Source: Conchocele bisecta
Lineage: Eukaryota > Mollusca > Bivalvia > Lucinida > Thyasiridae
Direction of reading: 5' to 3'
DNA length: 64,000 bases
NCBI GenBank assembly: GCA_029237695.1
Contig: CM055267.1
Location: 9,451,043-9,515,042, forward strand
In this document: piece after piece, positions 30,854-43,212 of the stretch
How positions within the stretch are numbered: position 1 is the first letter of the stretch
How the letters are laid out: every line of letters begins with the position of its first letter
Made by a program: the position numbers and the translations under genes
Notes under the pieces: model-generated
What the model saw: only the letters and a program-made list of their open reading frames with translations
What the model was told of the DNA's origin: nothing
Database searches by the model: none

Positions 30854-31957
30854 TTCAGGAATCGACGTCCTCTCTCCTCCCCCTCCTTTTCACCGTCATG
30901 CTCCTCCTTCGTTCACTATTGCTGACGCAAGTGAGGCTAACCGTTCGCGGGGATTCTTCTCCGCTTTCCTCTCGTAAGCTGTTACAAACAGGCTAGCGGT
31001 GACCTATTCGTCTAGTTGACACAGCTCTCGATGTCGCTGTCCCTTTGTGTGGGGATTCTCCCTGTCAGCTCTTTGACTGTGGGCATTAACAAATTGTGTG
31101 GTATAACCTCAACAAATTGTGTTGGTATATAACCTCAACAAATTCTGTTGGTATATAACCTCAGCAATATTTTGTGCGATATAATCCTACACACCGAGTC
31201 TCTAATAGGTGTTCTCAGAAGTTGGTCTAGAACCTCAGTAAATGTTATTCGGGCGTGCACCTCAGCGGGTATTTACCCTTGCTTGATTCGTGGGGCCCCA
31301 CATGTTTTGCACAGCCTACTCTCACTCTGGGTTCCCACCCCACACTTTCTATAGGGGCAGGTTCGATGGCGCCCCGGCGTAGCAGAGCATGATGTTGTTT
31401 GCTGCAGTGTTCAAAGACGCTGCGCTTGCCACACGGAGTATGGCGACCAATCATAAGCCCTTTGCATTTATTGTGCGCTCGAAGCATCTTCTATTTCTTC
31501 GGATATACCGATTCAGATATGTCTCTAATTGGTAGTTTCTAGTCCACAAGGACCTCTACGGCGGGCTCTTGCTCCGCATGAGCAATATGCTACCATCGGC
31601 AGAGATGGGGTGCGGGGCAACCGTGGTGGCGCGGCGGGCCTCAGATATAGAACCTTGGTAAACCTTGGTAAACCTTGGTAAATCATAGGTGGCCCTGCTC
31701 TTCGAGCAGATTCGGGCCGAACAGGTTCTGGACGAACAGGTTCGGGGACGAACTGAAGAGCACCTGTTGTTTACCTTAGCAACGGCGTTCCTATCCGAAC
31801 ACATCATACGTGCTTACGTGCATCGACATAAATGGGTTTGGGGGGCGCGTGGTGGTGTGGCGTTTCCATGATTTTGCCGGTATCATTTTAACGCCGATAT
31901 ACTACTAAAGTCCCAATATTCTCTTTGATATTCGTGTGTTGTGTGTGTGGCGATGCA
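30854..31957. repeat. Right flank of Polinton: short tandem repeats, no gene
   Basis: About 3.5 copies of a ~26-base unit (CTCAACAAATTGTGTTGG plus TATATAAC) lie at 31085-31185. Three copies of GAACCTTGGTAA/AACCTTGGTAA sit at 31650-31690, and a GAACAGGTTC-type repeat at 31715-31750. The Polinton's right terminus probably lies in here but no inverted counterpart was found on the left. Confidence 0.55.
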
Positions 31958-32905
31958 GAGTCTAAGAAAAGCATACAGATTTAAATTTGTCACTACTAAA
32001 ACGAAGAACCATCATGAAACTGTACGTACATTGTCCAATTGTAGGTATGCAAGCATTAGCTAGCCTATATCCAAAATTATTATGCAAGAATCATAAAAAG
32101 TTACGTGTATTTTCCAAGTGTAGGTATGCGTTAGCTGTATCCAAAATTAGTGCACATTATATGTCTGAACAATTCTGAGACTCAAAATATAAAACATTTA
32201 TTAATAGCAGTACTAAATAAGCAACTAGCTGTTTCCAAAGTCATTCCTTGGATTACATTGAGTCCCTCTATGCATTACTAATCGGCGTTTACTTGTCCAA
32301 ATGTGTCAACAACACCGTGACTGTGCGGGAATTGGTGTTTGGTGAAAATTTGAGACAAAATAATGAAGATGAAAAAATAAATTATTTAGTACCGTCCAGA
32401 CACCTATAATCGTGTTACGTCAGTTTTCGTGCCCACGCCATGTCGCGCGATTGACGTGTAACGCGTTATATTACGTCACATTTGGACGCTGCCTTTGATA
32501 CAGCAAACATGAATCAACGTCCTGATAGTACACAAATCCATTTATATCTCTAAATTATACTTTAAAACCACCCAAGAAAAATAGCGTTCATTTTGCGCAA
32601 ATTTAATAATGTATTTTTTCATATTCATTATTGTGTCTAACATTTTAAAGTACCGATAACAAACTCCAATTCCCGCACAGCCACAGTGTTGTTGACACAT
32701 TTCGACAATCAAACACTGATTATTAGTGCATAGAGGGGCCAGTGTAGACCAAAGAAGGACTTTGGAAACAGCTAGTTGCTTATTTAGTACTGTTATTAAT
32801 AAAGGTTTTGCATTGTGAATCTCAGACTTGTTCTGACATCTAATGCTTCTTGATTTTAATGACAAATTTAAATCTGTACTGCTTTTCTTAGACTCAACGA
32901 GGAAT
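31958..32905. repeat. Foldback (inverted) repeat element
   Basis: GAGTCTAAGAAAAGCATACA at the left end is mirrored by TGTACTGCTTTTCTTAGACTC at the right end. The arms continue with divergence (31958-32345 against 32650-32905), including CAACTAGCTGTTTCCAAAGT at 32222 versus ACTTTGGAAACAGCTAGTTG at 32760. The left arm has a small internal duplication around TCCAATTGTAGGTATGC. No coding capacity; a non-autonomous foldback or MITE-like element. Confidence 0.7.
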
Positions 32906-33178
32906 TCGGGAATTTTGCGACTAGTTTTACCGATTCAATATGGCATATACTCTCGTGAGTAATGTGCAGTACTTCTCACATTATATTTTATTAATTTAAT
33001 TCGAACAACATAAGAAACATTCTTGTTACCTTTTTCTCCATGCAGACCCTCACAAACTCATTTCCTGGAAGGGCACGAATACTGTTTACCCAGTCTACAA
33101 TTATGTCATGTTGCATGACGTAACACAATAGATAGCGTTCGTGCAAATGTTTCATGAATGAACTCGGGATGGTTGTCG

Positions 33179-33458
33179 TGGCAGAGTTTTTTTGTTGTAT
33201 TTGTACTGATACCACAATTCAATTGTATCCCGATCAATCGTCGAAACAGAACACAGGTATATCGCTATCACTTTTGTTAGAAATCCAGCACTCCCCTTTA
33301 TATAGGTACACAAAATGCAAGGACAAATCATGATACATGACAAGCACGAACAAAAGGCATGGCGGGTAAAAAACCCGTACTCCGTTGGAGTAATTTAGGT
33401 GAGCAGATGCTCTACTGGAGAAAATATATGAATATAAAAAACATCCTGATTCACGACA
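33179..33458 (-). repeat. 3' LTR of the BEL/Pao element
   Basis: Begins TGGCAGAGTTTTTTTG and ends GATTCACGACA on the plus strand. It matches 40566-40792 and then 43218-43339. It lacks about 69 bases present in the right LTR (the part after GAAATCCAG at about 40675). On the minus strand a purine-rich GCGGGGTAG tract directly precedes the TG end, as a polypurine tract would. Confidence 0.75.
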
Positions 33459-33507
33459 CTACCCCGCACAAAATGATTATAAATCAATGTAAATCTCATG
33501 AAATATT

Positions 33508-34366
33508 TTAAACATAACATAAGTACATGTATGATTTACACAATTGTTTGGTCTCAAATTCATAACTGTCAATCGAATTCTCCATACTTTCTACAAACTC
33601 ATTACCATTTACACAATGTATCACTCGCCTTAGAGTAATTGACACGACTTGGATTTCAAAAACTGCATCTGACACAGTCAGATCCGTATAATCGTTCTCC
33701 GGACTGGAAATATCGATATCGATGGTTATAATCTCAATGCCACTGTGATAAGAATCTTCACCGTCACGATGATCATCGACGACATTCCTGGAGCATGTCA
33801 CCCTGGTCTTCACTATCAACTTCACGTCGGCGTCGCGAGCAACGTGATGTCCATCACCGACGTCCTCACTATCCGGAATCACGTCGGCGTCGCGAATAAC
33901 GCGATGTCCACCACCGACGTCCTCACTATCCGGAATCACGTCGGCGTCGCGAACAACGTGATGTCCATCACCGAACGTGATGTCTATCACCGACGTACTC
34001 ACTATCCGGAATCATGTCGGCGTCGCGAACAAAGTGATGTCCATCATCGATGTACTCACTATCCTGAATCACGTCGGCGTCGCTAACAACGTGATGTCCA
34101 TCATCGACGTCATCACTATCCGGAATCACGTCGGCGTCGCGAACAACGTGATGTCCATCACCGACGTCATCACCTTCCGGAATCGCGTCGGCACCGAACA
34201 AATCGAGATTAAAATTACACAAAGAATGTAGGTGTTCCTTGTCACCGATCCATTTTACTGCATCTAACAAATCAAATATGAATTCATCCCCACTAATGTC
34301 CTCGTCGTACGTGTCCTGGTGTGTGGTGTCCCCTCTACGAGCAGCCAGCGCCGTGTTTCTAGCCAT
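33508..34366 (-). CDS. Acidic 19-residue-repeat reading frame in the 3' part of the retroelement
   Basis: From ATG 34366 (MARNTALAARRGD) the frame passes through about six copies of a 57-base unit encoding HHVVRDADVIPDSEDVGDG with variations. It then changes frame near 33970, where a partial unit is inserted, and continues from 34002 to 33508. The C-terminus (SGIEIITIDIDISSP, LRRVIHCVNGNEF) is not repetitive. It is strongly acidic with no membrane segment. It lies between pol and the 3' LTR of the BEL/Pao element, where some retroelements carry an extra gene. It could also be captured host sequence. One frame break makes the present copy doubtful as an intact gene. Confidence 0.5.
33800..34200. 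repeat. 57-bp minisatellite, about 7 units
   Basis: Unit begins CGGAATCACGTCGGCGTCGC and continues with an AACGTGATGTCCATCACCGA part and a CGTCCTCACTATC part. The length is a multiple of three, so the reading frame survives copy-number change; only the insertion near 33970-33990 breaks phase. Confidence 0.9.
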
Positions 34367-34453
34367 TTCAACGTTGAATCCATGTGAAAGAACTAAATGT
34401 CTGAATAAATAACTTCATATAAACTTTGAAGAGCAACCTCGCACGATATATAT

Positions 34454-34546
34454 CTAGTGCTCAAAACTTAAATGCCTCTCCTTGATGTGTGGTGTCAGAT
34501 TTCGTTTACATTTGTAACTTTTGCCACAAGTGTCACAGTGATACAT
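34454..34546 (-). CDS. C2H2 zinc-finger reading frame
   Basis: ATG 34546 to TAG 34454 encodes 30 residues holding one complete finger: CDTC, a 12-residue loop (GKSYKCKRNLTP) and HIKERH, i.e. CX2CX12HX4H. The frame is open upstream to at least 34620, so the finger is probably the C-terminal end of a longer exon or gene whose start is not seen. It lies just before the acidic repeat frame on the same strand, inside the BEL/Pao element. Such a finger would bind DNA or RNA. Whether it belongs to the retroelement or was captured from a host gene cannot be told. Confidence 0.6.
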   Translation of the reverse strand: MYHCDTCGKSYKCKRNLTPHIKERHLSFEH

Positions 34547-34723
34547 TTTCAATTGTCGTGTACTGACCGAATTTATCGGACGAAATGACAGAACGTGTGC
34601 ACACCTGTATTACATGAATTGCACGTGCAAATCGCCGACCGCGAGTGCTCCGTCAAGCGGCTAGTTTGCTCCTCAGTTGTCTTTCCGCGCACAAATTGCA
34701 CGTGCAAAATACAAGTAACGGAG

Positions 34724-37700
34724 TTAGCTTCGTTGATGTCCGGTCCGTGACTGTTGTTTTATTTTTGTTCTTGCTTTCACAGACGCCAATCGTATAGGGC
34801 GCTGTAGGGGCTCTAACAAATTTAATTCCTTGCTTGGCGATACTTCATCTGCGGGAATCTTGTTTGAAACCTCGATGGGGTAGAGTAGATTTAACGGTCG
34901 ACTGAACATTTTTGCCGTTGAAAGTTGCACTTTAGCAGACCGAATATGTGTATCACGGCTCTTAAGCAGCTGGACTATTCTGCCGATTTTCCAACATCCA
35001 CGTGATACACTATCTTTCAATAACACTATATCACCGACCTGCGGTTCACTTGGGGACTGCATTCTTATAGATTTAAGCATTTTTTGTGTTCTTTACCTCA
35101 GATTGAGTAAATATTCCCCACGCCATATCTTCCAGAACATGTTCAGCAGCTTTTGTCCTGTATTCCATACAATTAACAGCCTTTCAGTAGAACATTCATG
35201 TGTTTGATAATCAGCATCCTGTTCATCGAATGATCTGTCAGGAATTCCTATGTTGGGATTCAGAGTCAGGAAATTACCAGGTGTAAGTGTAATGGACGAA
35301 TTAATGTCATTACCTACGTAAGCCAGAGGTCTGTAATTCACCACAGCTTCGACCTCTTTCAGAAGTGTTTGTAACTGTACCAGAGTAAGTATTCGTCGAC
35401 CTGGAGATTTGCGAAAGGCGCGTTTCACAATTCCGACGAGTCTCTCGCAAAAGCCACCCATCCAAAGGGCCATTTCAGTAATGAACGACCACTTGATTCC
35501 CTCGTTCGACACATATCTTTGAACATCCTCGTGTTTTGTTACACTATCCCACACCATGTCAAGTAGTTTGTATGCTGCTTTGAACTGTGTAGCATTGTCG
35601 CTCAAAATTTCAACGGGCTTTCCCTCTTTGTGCTATGAATCTTCTTAATGTCATAATAAACTCATTAGTAGTCATGTCATTCACCAACTCCAAGTGAACT
35701 GCACGGGTACACATGCATGTAAAAAGGCATACCCATACCTTTTTCGTACCATTTGTAGTTTTGTAAAGTGGTCCGAGATAATCTAAACCGGTGCTCCAAA
35801 ACGGTTATGATTCCGACACTCTGGACGTGGGTAGAGGTGGCATAGCTGGCATTCGGTAGCTTCCACCTTCATGTCGACGACATACCGCACAAGCCCGCAA
35901 CGTTGCTCCAACAGTGGCGTGACCCTGTGGAATCCAGTATGTACTCCGAACTTGAGATAGAGTCTGCGACACGCCACTATGCATAATATGTTTATAAATC
36001 TTCTCTATTATGAGGCGTGTGCATCGATCGTTTCGCGGTAACAGAACAGTCAATCTAGACCCTTCACTCAGCTCCGCATGTCCTAATCCACCTCTACATC
36101 TTAGAATCCCAGAACAATCCACAAAGAGTCCCAGTTTTCGTTGGAGGTTGCTGGGTTTTTCTTTCGTTATTCTGTTGAACTCGTCAGGAAAGCTAGTTCT
36201 CTCTCGGTACTTGTAAGTGAGCCACTCGGAACAGGTAATTTACGCAGCTTTCTTGTAAAGCGTAACGCTAATGGAGTTACTCTTATCAATCGTATAACTG
36301 ATGAGAATGTATCACAATTGATTCAAAGTGGCCCAAGGCATTTGTTCTGCTCCGTTACATCAGCATATAATGCTTCAGAGTCACTTACTCGTTTGTCTTT
36401 TTTCAGCTCTGACTCAAACGCGGACTTAGAGACGGTTTCTTCCTAACGTCTAGGTCACGTGGTTTCCGACTGTTGTAGCTATTTTGGACCATGCCACGAC
36501 ATATCGCTTACTACCAAATATTGTAGCGCACATCCGCGACTTCCTATGTCAGCAGGGTTTTCTTTCGACGGTACATACAGACAGAGCTTTGTCTGTCTTA
36601 GTCGTATCCAGCGCACATTGTGAGTCTGACCATAGGTAGACACGATCAATTGGTAGTCTTAGCTAATCCTTCGCCAAATCTACACTTATCACGTCTATTA
36701 GGACAGCCATTAATTCCAGTCTCCGAATCGTCATACCTTTCAACGGAGCAACTCTTGTTCTGGAAAACACAAGGTCAGTTTTTAAGTGTCCTTTGTTTGT
36801 CTGGAGTAAGTAGATCGAAGTTGCATACGCACACATTGATGCATCACAGAAACACTCAATGGAAAATGTTATCCCTTCCTCAATATCAATCCTGAGGTTA
36901 CTCGGAAAACTGTAGTCGGACACACTTTGTATATCTGGCTTTAGCGATGACCATATCTTTATACTCTCGTTATCAATTGGGTCATCACAAGGGTTCACGG
37001 ATAATGAATCACTTTTAGCATTCAACGTATATCCGCGAACCTTCGTGGTTTGAGATTGAGCACAATCGTCATAAGGAATGTTATGGTTCACGTCGTTGTT
37101 GTTTGACACCCACTCCTGAAGATTCAGAGATGCGTCATTAAACATAGCCTTTGATTCAATGTACATGTGTTTGGCTTCGTTTACAGTGCTCGATCCAGTG
37201 ATCAAGTTGTCCACATATATGTCATTATTCAGTTGTTCAGAGATATCTGTGTGACAGCAGTCCAGTGTTGCTCCCAACAGAAACGGACTGGATATTATTC
37301 CGAATGGTACACGACAGAAACGAAATTCCTGTATATTATCTCTTGAAATCACCGGATTCTCACAATCTTGGATCCAAAAGAACCTTGTGACATCTCTCAG
37401 ATCAGGTTGTAATCCAACTTGAAGGAAAGCCTTTTCAATGTCCGCTATCATAGCTATCCTATGTAATCAGAATCGTAGTAGGATACCACAGAGGTCATTA
37501 AGCATGACAGGACCTCTGTATAAACAGTCGCTTAAACTTGTATATTCCCGTCTTGATTTAGCTGAGGCATTATACACGACACGAAGCTTCGTCGTTATCT
37601 TTGTAGCATTAATCACTGCATGATGTGGAAGGTAATGTTTTATACCATCTTCATTGCTTGCCTCAACCTTTTCAATCACACCTTGTTTAATTGTTCCTGT

Positions 37701-38911
37701 ATTACCCCATCATACTTCATCATGAACTCCCTTTTGTTTTTCAGCTTTGATAGACATGATCACAGGCGGCCCAGTGCAAGTTCACGATTCTGTGGTAAAT
37801 CTGCTTTCTCACTTCTCCATGGCCAAGTCACTTGATACCTATTGTTTTCAAACTTAAGTGTCTCTTTGAACTTCTCCAGAATCACCTTTTCATCATCTTC
37901 TTCGAGTTTATCCGTCACTCCAATCGATTCAACATTCCAAAAGTCTTCAAGTTCAGGCTTTGATGACACAACTTCATCAACACTGATGAATGTGTTTGTA
38001 GTTGTGTCAGCCAAGTCCAAACTTTTCATCAAATAGTCTATGTTATCTGATGAGATAAACGGCACAATTGTCTTTAAATTGTTCCTGTAATATTAGTTAC
38101 AATATTTGCGGTGACACATATCATATTTCCATCTTTCAGTTTAATGTGTAGCTTTGTTGATGGTGTTCTGATAACTTTGGGAGTTTTTCTTCCAAATGTA
38201 ACTAGTTTTATTTCCGTTTCATCTTCTCTATCAAGGTTTAATTTGTCTGCTAATCGCTCTGTAATATATCTTCTTTGAGAACCACAGTCAAGAAGAAGGT
38301 GTACTGGGTACCAACCATCTTCAAGCGGATTTGTTATATTGACCATTGCGGTCTGCATGAGAACAACTCCCCCTGATGCAATTAACGCATTTTCTTCATC
38401 ATACTCACGATCACGTTCTGTCTCACTGATCTCTTCTGATAACTGAACACATTCGGCGTCAGTTTTGTCTGAAAATGTATTGGGGCAAAGACTCCTATGA
38501 TGTTCATTACTGACTCCGCAGTGTGCAAACACCTTGTTCCGTTTGCATTTTTATTTATTTATGATTTACGTTCAAACACTTAGAGGATTCCTTTAGTGGT
38601 TTCCGGTTCCTGTCTTCAATTGTTTTGTACCGTTGACACTCTACACTCCAGTGTCGTTTTTCACAGTATCTACACTTGTCATAATAGGTCTTAGAGTTTG
38701 GCGATGTAGTTGTCTTTGTTGTAGCTACAATGGCCTCAGCTGAGGTAGTCAATCCGTAGAACTTTGATGCTGGTTTCTCATATGTTTTTCTTGTGCTAGG
38801 TCGAAAGCTCTTACTAGCCTGATACGGTATAAAATATATCTGTGTTCCTTGGTTTGAACTTGGCTCCGTGCGCTGACGGGCAAAAATATACGTATGCAGA
38901 CCATCGCGCAA
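34724..38911 (-). pseudogene. BEL/Pao pol: protease, reverse transcriptase, RNase H, integrase
   Basis: Read 5' to 3' on the minus strand: gag-end zinc knuckle CRYCEKRHWSVEC (near 38690-38640); aspartic protease with LLLDCGSQ (38532-38074); RT start with FWNVESIGV and ENNRYQVTWPW (38065-37760); RT fingers/palm (VINATKITTKLRVVYNASAK, then DIEKAFLQVGL, FCRVPFGIISSPFLLGATL, and the YVDNL catalytic block near 37.2 kb); RNase H beginning FCDASMCAYATSIY; integrase zinc-binding part with CAVCRRHEGG (36122-35805); integrase core with SDNATQFKAAY and ERLVGIVKRAFRK (35605-35093); and a C-terminal VGDIVLLKDS...WKIGRIVQL part (35080-34724). Frame breaks near 37.7, 37.46, 36.6, 35.65 and 35.09 kb show it is dead. 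Confidence 0.85.
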
Positions 38912-38992
38912 CGTACCAACAGTCCACTTACAATTCGGTTATTTTCGTAACTCCATTTGAAGAAGAACTTCCTTCGGTATCTTTGATCTTAT

Positions 38993-39650
38993 CATATACT
39001 GAGCAACAGTAGAACGTCCCACCATATTCAGGGAAAGATTGCTGGAAATCTATAAGGATGGTGGTACTAAAACCTGTACAGAAAATGAAATTTAATCATT
39101 TGTGAATCCATATCAGTTGACAACATTTTGTTGCGATGAAAAGATTTCGAGTGACATCACGGCGAATTCGGGAGTTTAGGCTTGATGATTTCTCTCTAAA
39201 AAACTTCTACTGTATTCTGTATGATTAATATCGTGTGTGGCCACCATTTGCATGAAAACACGCCATAATTATACGGCGCATGGAAGTGACGTAACGCAGA
39301 ATTAGTGCGTTAGGCAGATTCCTCCATTCTTGTTGTAAAGCCCCTGTCCGATCTCGAATGTTGTCAATTTGGTGGTTAGCCCTCGCCTTACTGAAATCAT
39401 CAAGCCCTAAATTTTTGTTTTTAAAAATTAAAATATCTGATTTTTTATTTTGACCCCTCCCGAATTCGCCGTGATGTCACTCGAAATATTTTCATCGCAA
39501 CAAAATTTTGTCAACTGATATGGATTCATAAATGATTAAACTTCATTTTCTGTACAGGTTTTAGTACCACCATCCTTATAGATTTCCAGCAATCTTTCCC
39601 TGAATATGGTAGGACGTTTCTGCTGTTGCTCAGTATAGAAATGAAGACGT
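38993..39650. repeat. Inverted duplication of gag sequence around a foldback insert
   Basis: The plus strand from 38993 (TACTGAGCAACAGTAGAACG ... GGTGGTACTAAAACCTGTAC) equals, with a few changes, the minus strand of 39540-39650, which is gag coding sequence. The symmetry continues inward through TTGACAACATTTTGTTGCGA and CGAATTCGGGAG to about 39175 and 39465. A MITE-like core plus about 80 bases of neighbouring gag have therefore been duplicated in opposite orientation. It interrupts gag. Confidence 0.7.
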
Positions 39651-40634
39651 CTTGATTAATGTCCTGATTCAATACTTCAAGACTTCTAAAATGTCTTTCA
39701 ATTGTGCCCAAAATGCGTCTCAACTCTTCGGTTCTGTTCTTTTGGGCCGCAATGTCAATTAACTTGATGTAATGAAGATGAATAACTTCTTGCTTATTTC
39801 CATACCTCTCCTTCAGTAAATAAATAGCCTCACTATAATTTTCGTTGGTTAACGCTAGACCAGCAATTGCCAGTTCAGCTTCACCAACTATCTTACTTTG
39901 TAGATTTATCGATGTTGGATAATTTCGTGTTGTTGTGCACCGTATATTCAAACGAGTCCCAGAATTCCTTCCACTTCAGCTTGTTTCCACTAAATGTCAC
40001 TAAATATAACTTCGGTAACTTCAACGATGGCGTTTTATATTTTTTGTTTGCTCCTGTCGTTTCAGGATATCCATTTGTTGTTTCGTTTGTTCTATCATGA
40101 AAGCATAGAAAACTCATATTCACTGTATGTTTTCTCAGCAGCAGTAACTGCCATTTTACAGCTGATTTCAGCATTTTTGATCAACCTTCTTTGGACACCT
40201 TTCATGTCGAGGTAACATTCTAAGGTTTGGTCGCAGAGAGTAACATCCTCTTCTATTATCAATACATGTTTCTGGTTCACTATCACTAGTTACAGAAGCT
40301 AACTTCTCAGATTGATGTTCCAGCTTTTCGCGATACGACTGTATTTTATACCTACACCTAACTTTTCGCTACAATCTTCTGTGTCGATCTCAACATCTTC
40401 ATTTTCGTTTGAGGCTACATATATAAGCATCTCCCTTGCACGTTGTATTTTGTGTTCTATTGTGTTACGATATCTCGTTCTAACGGATTTCATGTACCTG
40501 GTAGCCATTGCTGTTGCTCCGTTCGAACGGAGTGGTTTGTTCCCGGTTTCCTGCATCAAAAATTGTGGCAGAGTTTTTTTGGTATTTGTACTGATACCAC
40601 AATCCAATTGTATCCCGATCAATCGTCGAAACAA
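39526..40634 (-). pseudogene. BEL/Pao gag remnants
   Basis: Three minus-strand pieces: N-terminal MATRYMKSVRTRYRNTIEHK from about 40508; a middle part with LPKLYLVTFSGNKLKWKEFW around 40.0 kb, a typical DUF1759-like gag block; and ALTNENYSEAIYLLKERYGN down to the inverted duplication at 39.5 kb. Frames change between pieces, and the end is cut by the foldback insert. The product would package element RNA in active relatives. Confidence 0.75.
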
Positions 40635-40792
40635 AACATAGGTCTATCGCTATCACCTTTGTTAGAAATCCAGATAGAAACAAAATCAAATAACACAGTA
40701 TCATAATTGTATTCACGACTAACAACAACCTCGTGGTACGGAACAATCCCCTTTATATAGGTACACAAAATGCATGGATAAATCATGATGCA

Positions 40793-43212
40793 TGTCGCGT
40801 GACACGTGCATTCTTGTACATTCCGGATTTCCGTATAATTGTATATTTGTGATGTGTGGTACTGTGTTGTATTGTTGTGCGTATTATTGATTTCACATAC
40901 CTGTGATTCCACATACCTGTGATTTACCATGTACATTTGGCATGTACAATGTGCGTGTAATAACGGGGCTTATGTTGTATTGGTGGAAATACGTTTATGC
41001 GTGTCCTTTCTGCGGATTTAAATACACGTCCATTTTATGAGCAACGTTTTACTGATGTCACGCCATATTCGCCACAGGCTCTGCATGTGTGTGGTAGAGG
41101 ACTCTTTGACTGCGTGTGCTGGATTCGCTAGTGAATCGACCCCTTTTGGTATTAAGGACGTACACTATACCATGGTCTGCCCTGTTATGTATGGTACTGT
41201 TTAGTGTTTCAGCATAGCCTTGTACTGGCCAATACGGATATATCAGATCCCATACTGGTGATGCTTTGTGTCGTGATATTTCCGTAAATAACCACGATAT
41301 TTGAGTTTAGTATGTGCTACACTTTCATTTGAGTGTACAGCCCGTAGTACCGATATGGACGGGTTTGGCGGGTCAAATAGCGACCCTCGTATGTCGAGAC
41401 CAGTCGAGTCCATTTCGCATTATGAGATCTGCGTCTATAGTGTGCAGACTTATTGTAGTTTGGGATATACCATGTTGGATAGTATTTATTCCGCGAGGGT
41501 TGTACACTAGTTTGGTTGGATTTATGGCGTGGGAACATATATTTATGCCAAATATAACCCGGGTGAAATGGCAAAAGCCATGGTTTTGTAATGTTTATGC
41601 TGAGATGTCGAACGAGGTAGGCATATTCATTATTCCGTGCGTGGATTCGCTGGTGCGTATATAAGCGATGTCTCGCAATGTATTGTTGGGACTCATATTT
41701 TTTGGTAGCAGAACTTGAGAAGGATAGTGCTATATTCACCAGTGACACGGAGGATTTTGGTATGTACCTACAACATTTTATTTCAGCTGTGATTTGCCGT
41801 TGTTCGATTCTCGTTTTAGTCCGTTGTGCATCCTGTCTGTCCGTCTGTGCGTATTCGTCCAGTAATTGGAGGCTCATTTCATTTTGTAGCCTCTCGAGAT
41901 CGCTCCAGCGAGCCACATTGGATGTTTTGGTCCACTCGTTGAGGGCAGACCCCAGTCAGTGCAGAGTACCAGGTCGTCCGAGTGTCCGTACGTCTGTCTG
42001 GCGCAGTGTGTGTAGCAGCTCCGGGTACAGGCCTGTATAGAGCAGTGTGTGATTGCTACATCGCGTTCAGCAGACAGTCACAGCCATCGATTAGTGAAGT
42101 GAAACACCATACACATATATCATCTTATTATACTACCACCGAGTTGAATGTCACCCATGTGAAACTTTTCCCGGCGTCTTAGCCAAACGTGATAATCGCC
42201 ATTTGTATTATATCGGAACTTTACATCCGGTTTACCACTTCCGGTATTACAACCAATTGATTTACCATGGATACTTTACATCCGGTCCACCACATCCGGG
42301 TTGCTACAGTCGAGTGATACCATAGGAACTTTACATCTGGTCCACCACTTCCGGAAATAATACTTCGCGACAGTCTACCTTGGGAACTTTTCTTCAGGTA
42401 CCAGCTTCCGGAACATTATCGTTGTTGACTACCATGTGATGTAACCACATCCGGCTTTGACTTTGACATTCAGACTTTGGAATACATTGCATAGGCAATA
42501 CATATGTATACTTTGATAGTGTATGGTAATACTCCTATCATGGCATATCATGGCTAAGGGATTGTAGTAAGACTACATCTATTGTTTATTGATTAATCCA
42601 CTTGAAGTTGGATTATAGCCATATTGTTGACTAGACCTCATACTGCGGGTGAGGCAGACCTAGGGACCTTGATACTCAGATGTTACCACTATCTATTTAG
42701 ATACGCCAGCACTGGGGTAGCTCAGATGATTGTCATTTGTCCTCCAATGTTCGTTCTGCCATGTTGTACTTGTATGTTAGTTCACTTTGATTTGCGATCA
42801 TCAAAGTACTTGTGCATTCATACTATTGTCCACTACGGGTCCATTGAGATACCACATACTGAGTTTATTCGTCTATAGCTCTTAAGTTGCGTTAGAGTAT
42901 AACAGTCGATTGGCTTACAACCTTGTAATTGAATAGTATCATGCACCGTACAGTGATGTTCGCATATCAATGTATCATGTATTCCTGCGTGTTCCCCATG
43001 TAATATAGTGTACATTATAAGTGATTATGTGACTACCTGTCCTTATCTACGCTAGCCTATCCCTTACACTTCAACTGCTTGTTACCACTTTTCGTTCGTC
43101 AGATCAAGCTATACTGGCCATAACGTCATAACATTGAAGTATACTTGGTTCATATGATAATAGGGGAGACAATTTGTCTCGATCATTCCTGACCTTGGTA
43201 ATGACCTTGACA
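40793..43212. mobile_element. 2420-bp TG...CA element nested in the 5' LTR (possible solo LTR)
   Basis: The insert starts TGTCGCGTGACACG and ends ACCTTGACA, with TGTC/GACA at the tips. It is flanked on both sides by ATGCA (40788-40792 and 43213-43217), a clean 5-base target duplication verified against the uninterrupted left LTR. TG...CA tips and 5-base duplication fit an LTR retrotransposon; with no gag or pol inside, a long solo LTR is the simplest reading. A 199-codon minus frame at 41317-41916 starts MARWSDLERLQNEMSLQLL, but the remainder looks non-coding. Confidence 0.7.
42205..42410. repeat. Diverged ~57-bp tandem repeat with ACTTTACATCCGG core
   Basis: Four units with cores GGAACTTTACATCCGG, GATACTTTACATCCGG, GGAACTTTACATCTGG and GGAACTTTTCTTCAGG start near 42212, 42267, 42325 and 42382. 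Each is followed by CCACTTCCGG or a variant. They lie inside the 2420-bp nested element. Confidence 0.7.

Larger units (their letters stand above)
16140..31070. mobile_element. Polinton/Maverick (virus-like DNA transposon), copy 2
   Basis: One block holds a probable major capsid protein, an A32/FtsK-like packaging ATPase, a DD35E integrase, a protein-primed DNA polymerase B and several proteins I associate with invertebrate Polintons. The block is GC-richer than its flanks. Gene order from the left is: small gene (+), coiled-coil gene (-), 128-aa-class protein (-), 311-aa protein (+), coiled-coil/TM protein (-), capsid (+), ATPase (+), two unknowns (+), small gene (+), integrase (+), then polymerase (-) converging on integrase. 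The true terminal repeats were not found: the left edge is obscured by the 2.5-kb insertions, and the right edge is placed loosely after the polymerase N-terminus. Damage is uneven: capsid and 25.6-26.2 kb genes are open, replication genes are not. Confidence 0.9.

Noticed and set aside
16140..31070. Integrated giant virus or adenovirus
   Set aside because: Combination of DD35E integrase, protein-primed polymerase, small ATPase and ~15-kb size fits Polinton/Maverick; no large-virus genes were seen.
33800..34200. CRISPR-like direct repeats
   Set aside because: The 57-base units are adjacent and similar throughout with no unique spacers, in a eukaryotic retroelement.
41317..41916. 199-codon minus frame as a retroelement gag
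   Set aside because: Only the first ~45 residues look protein-like; the rest is R/Y/H-rich like non-coding DNA, and no zinc knuckle or pol follows.
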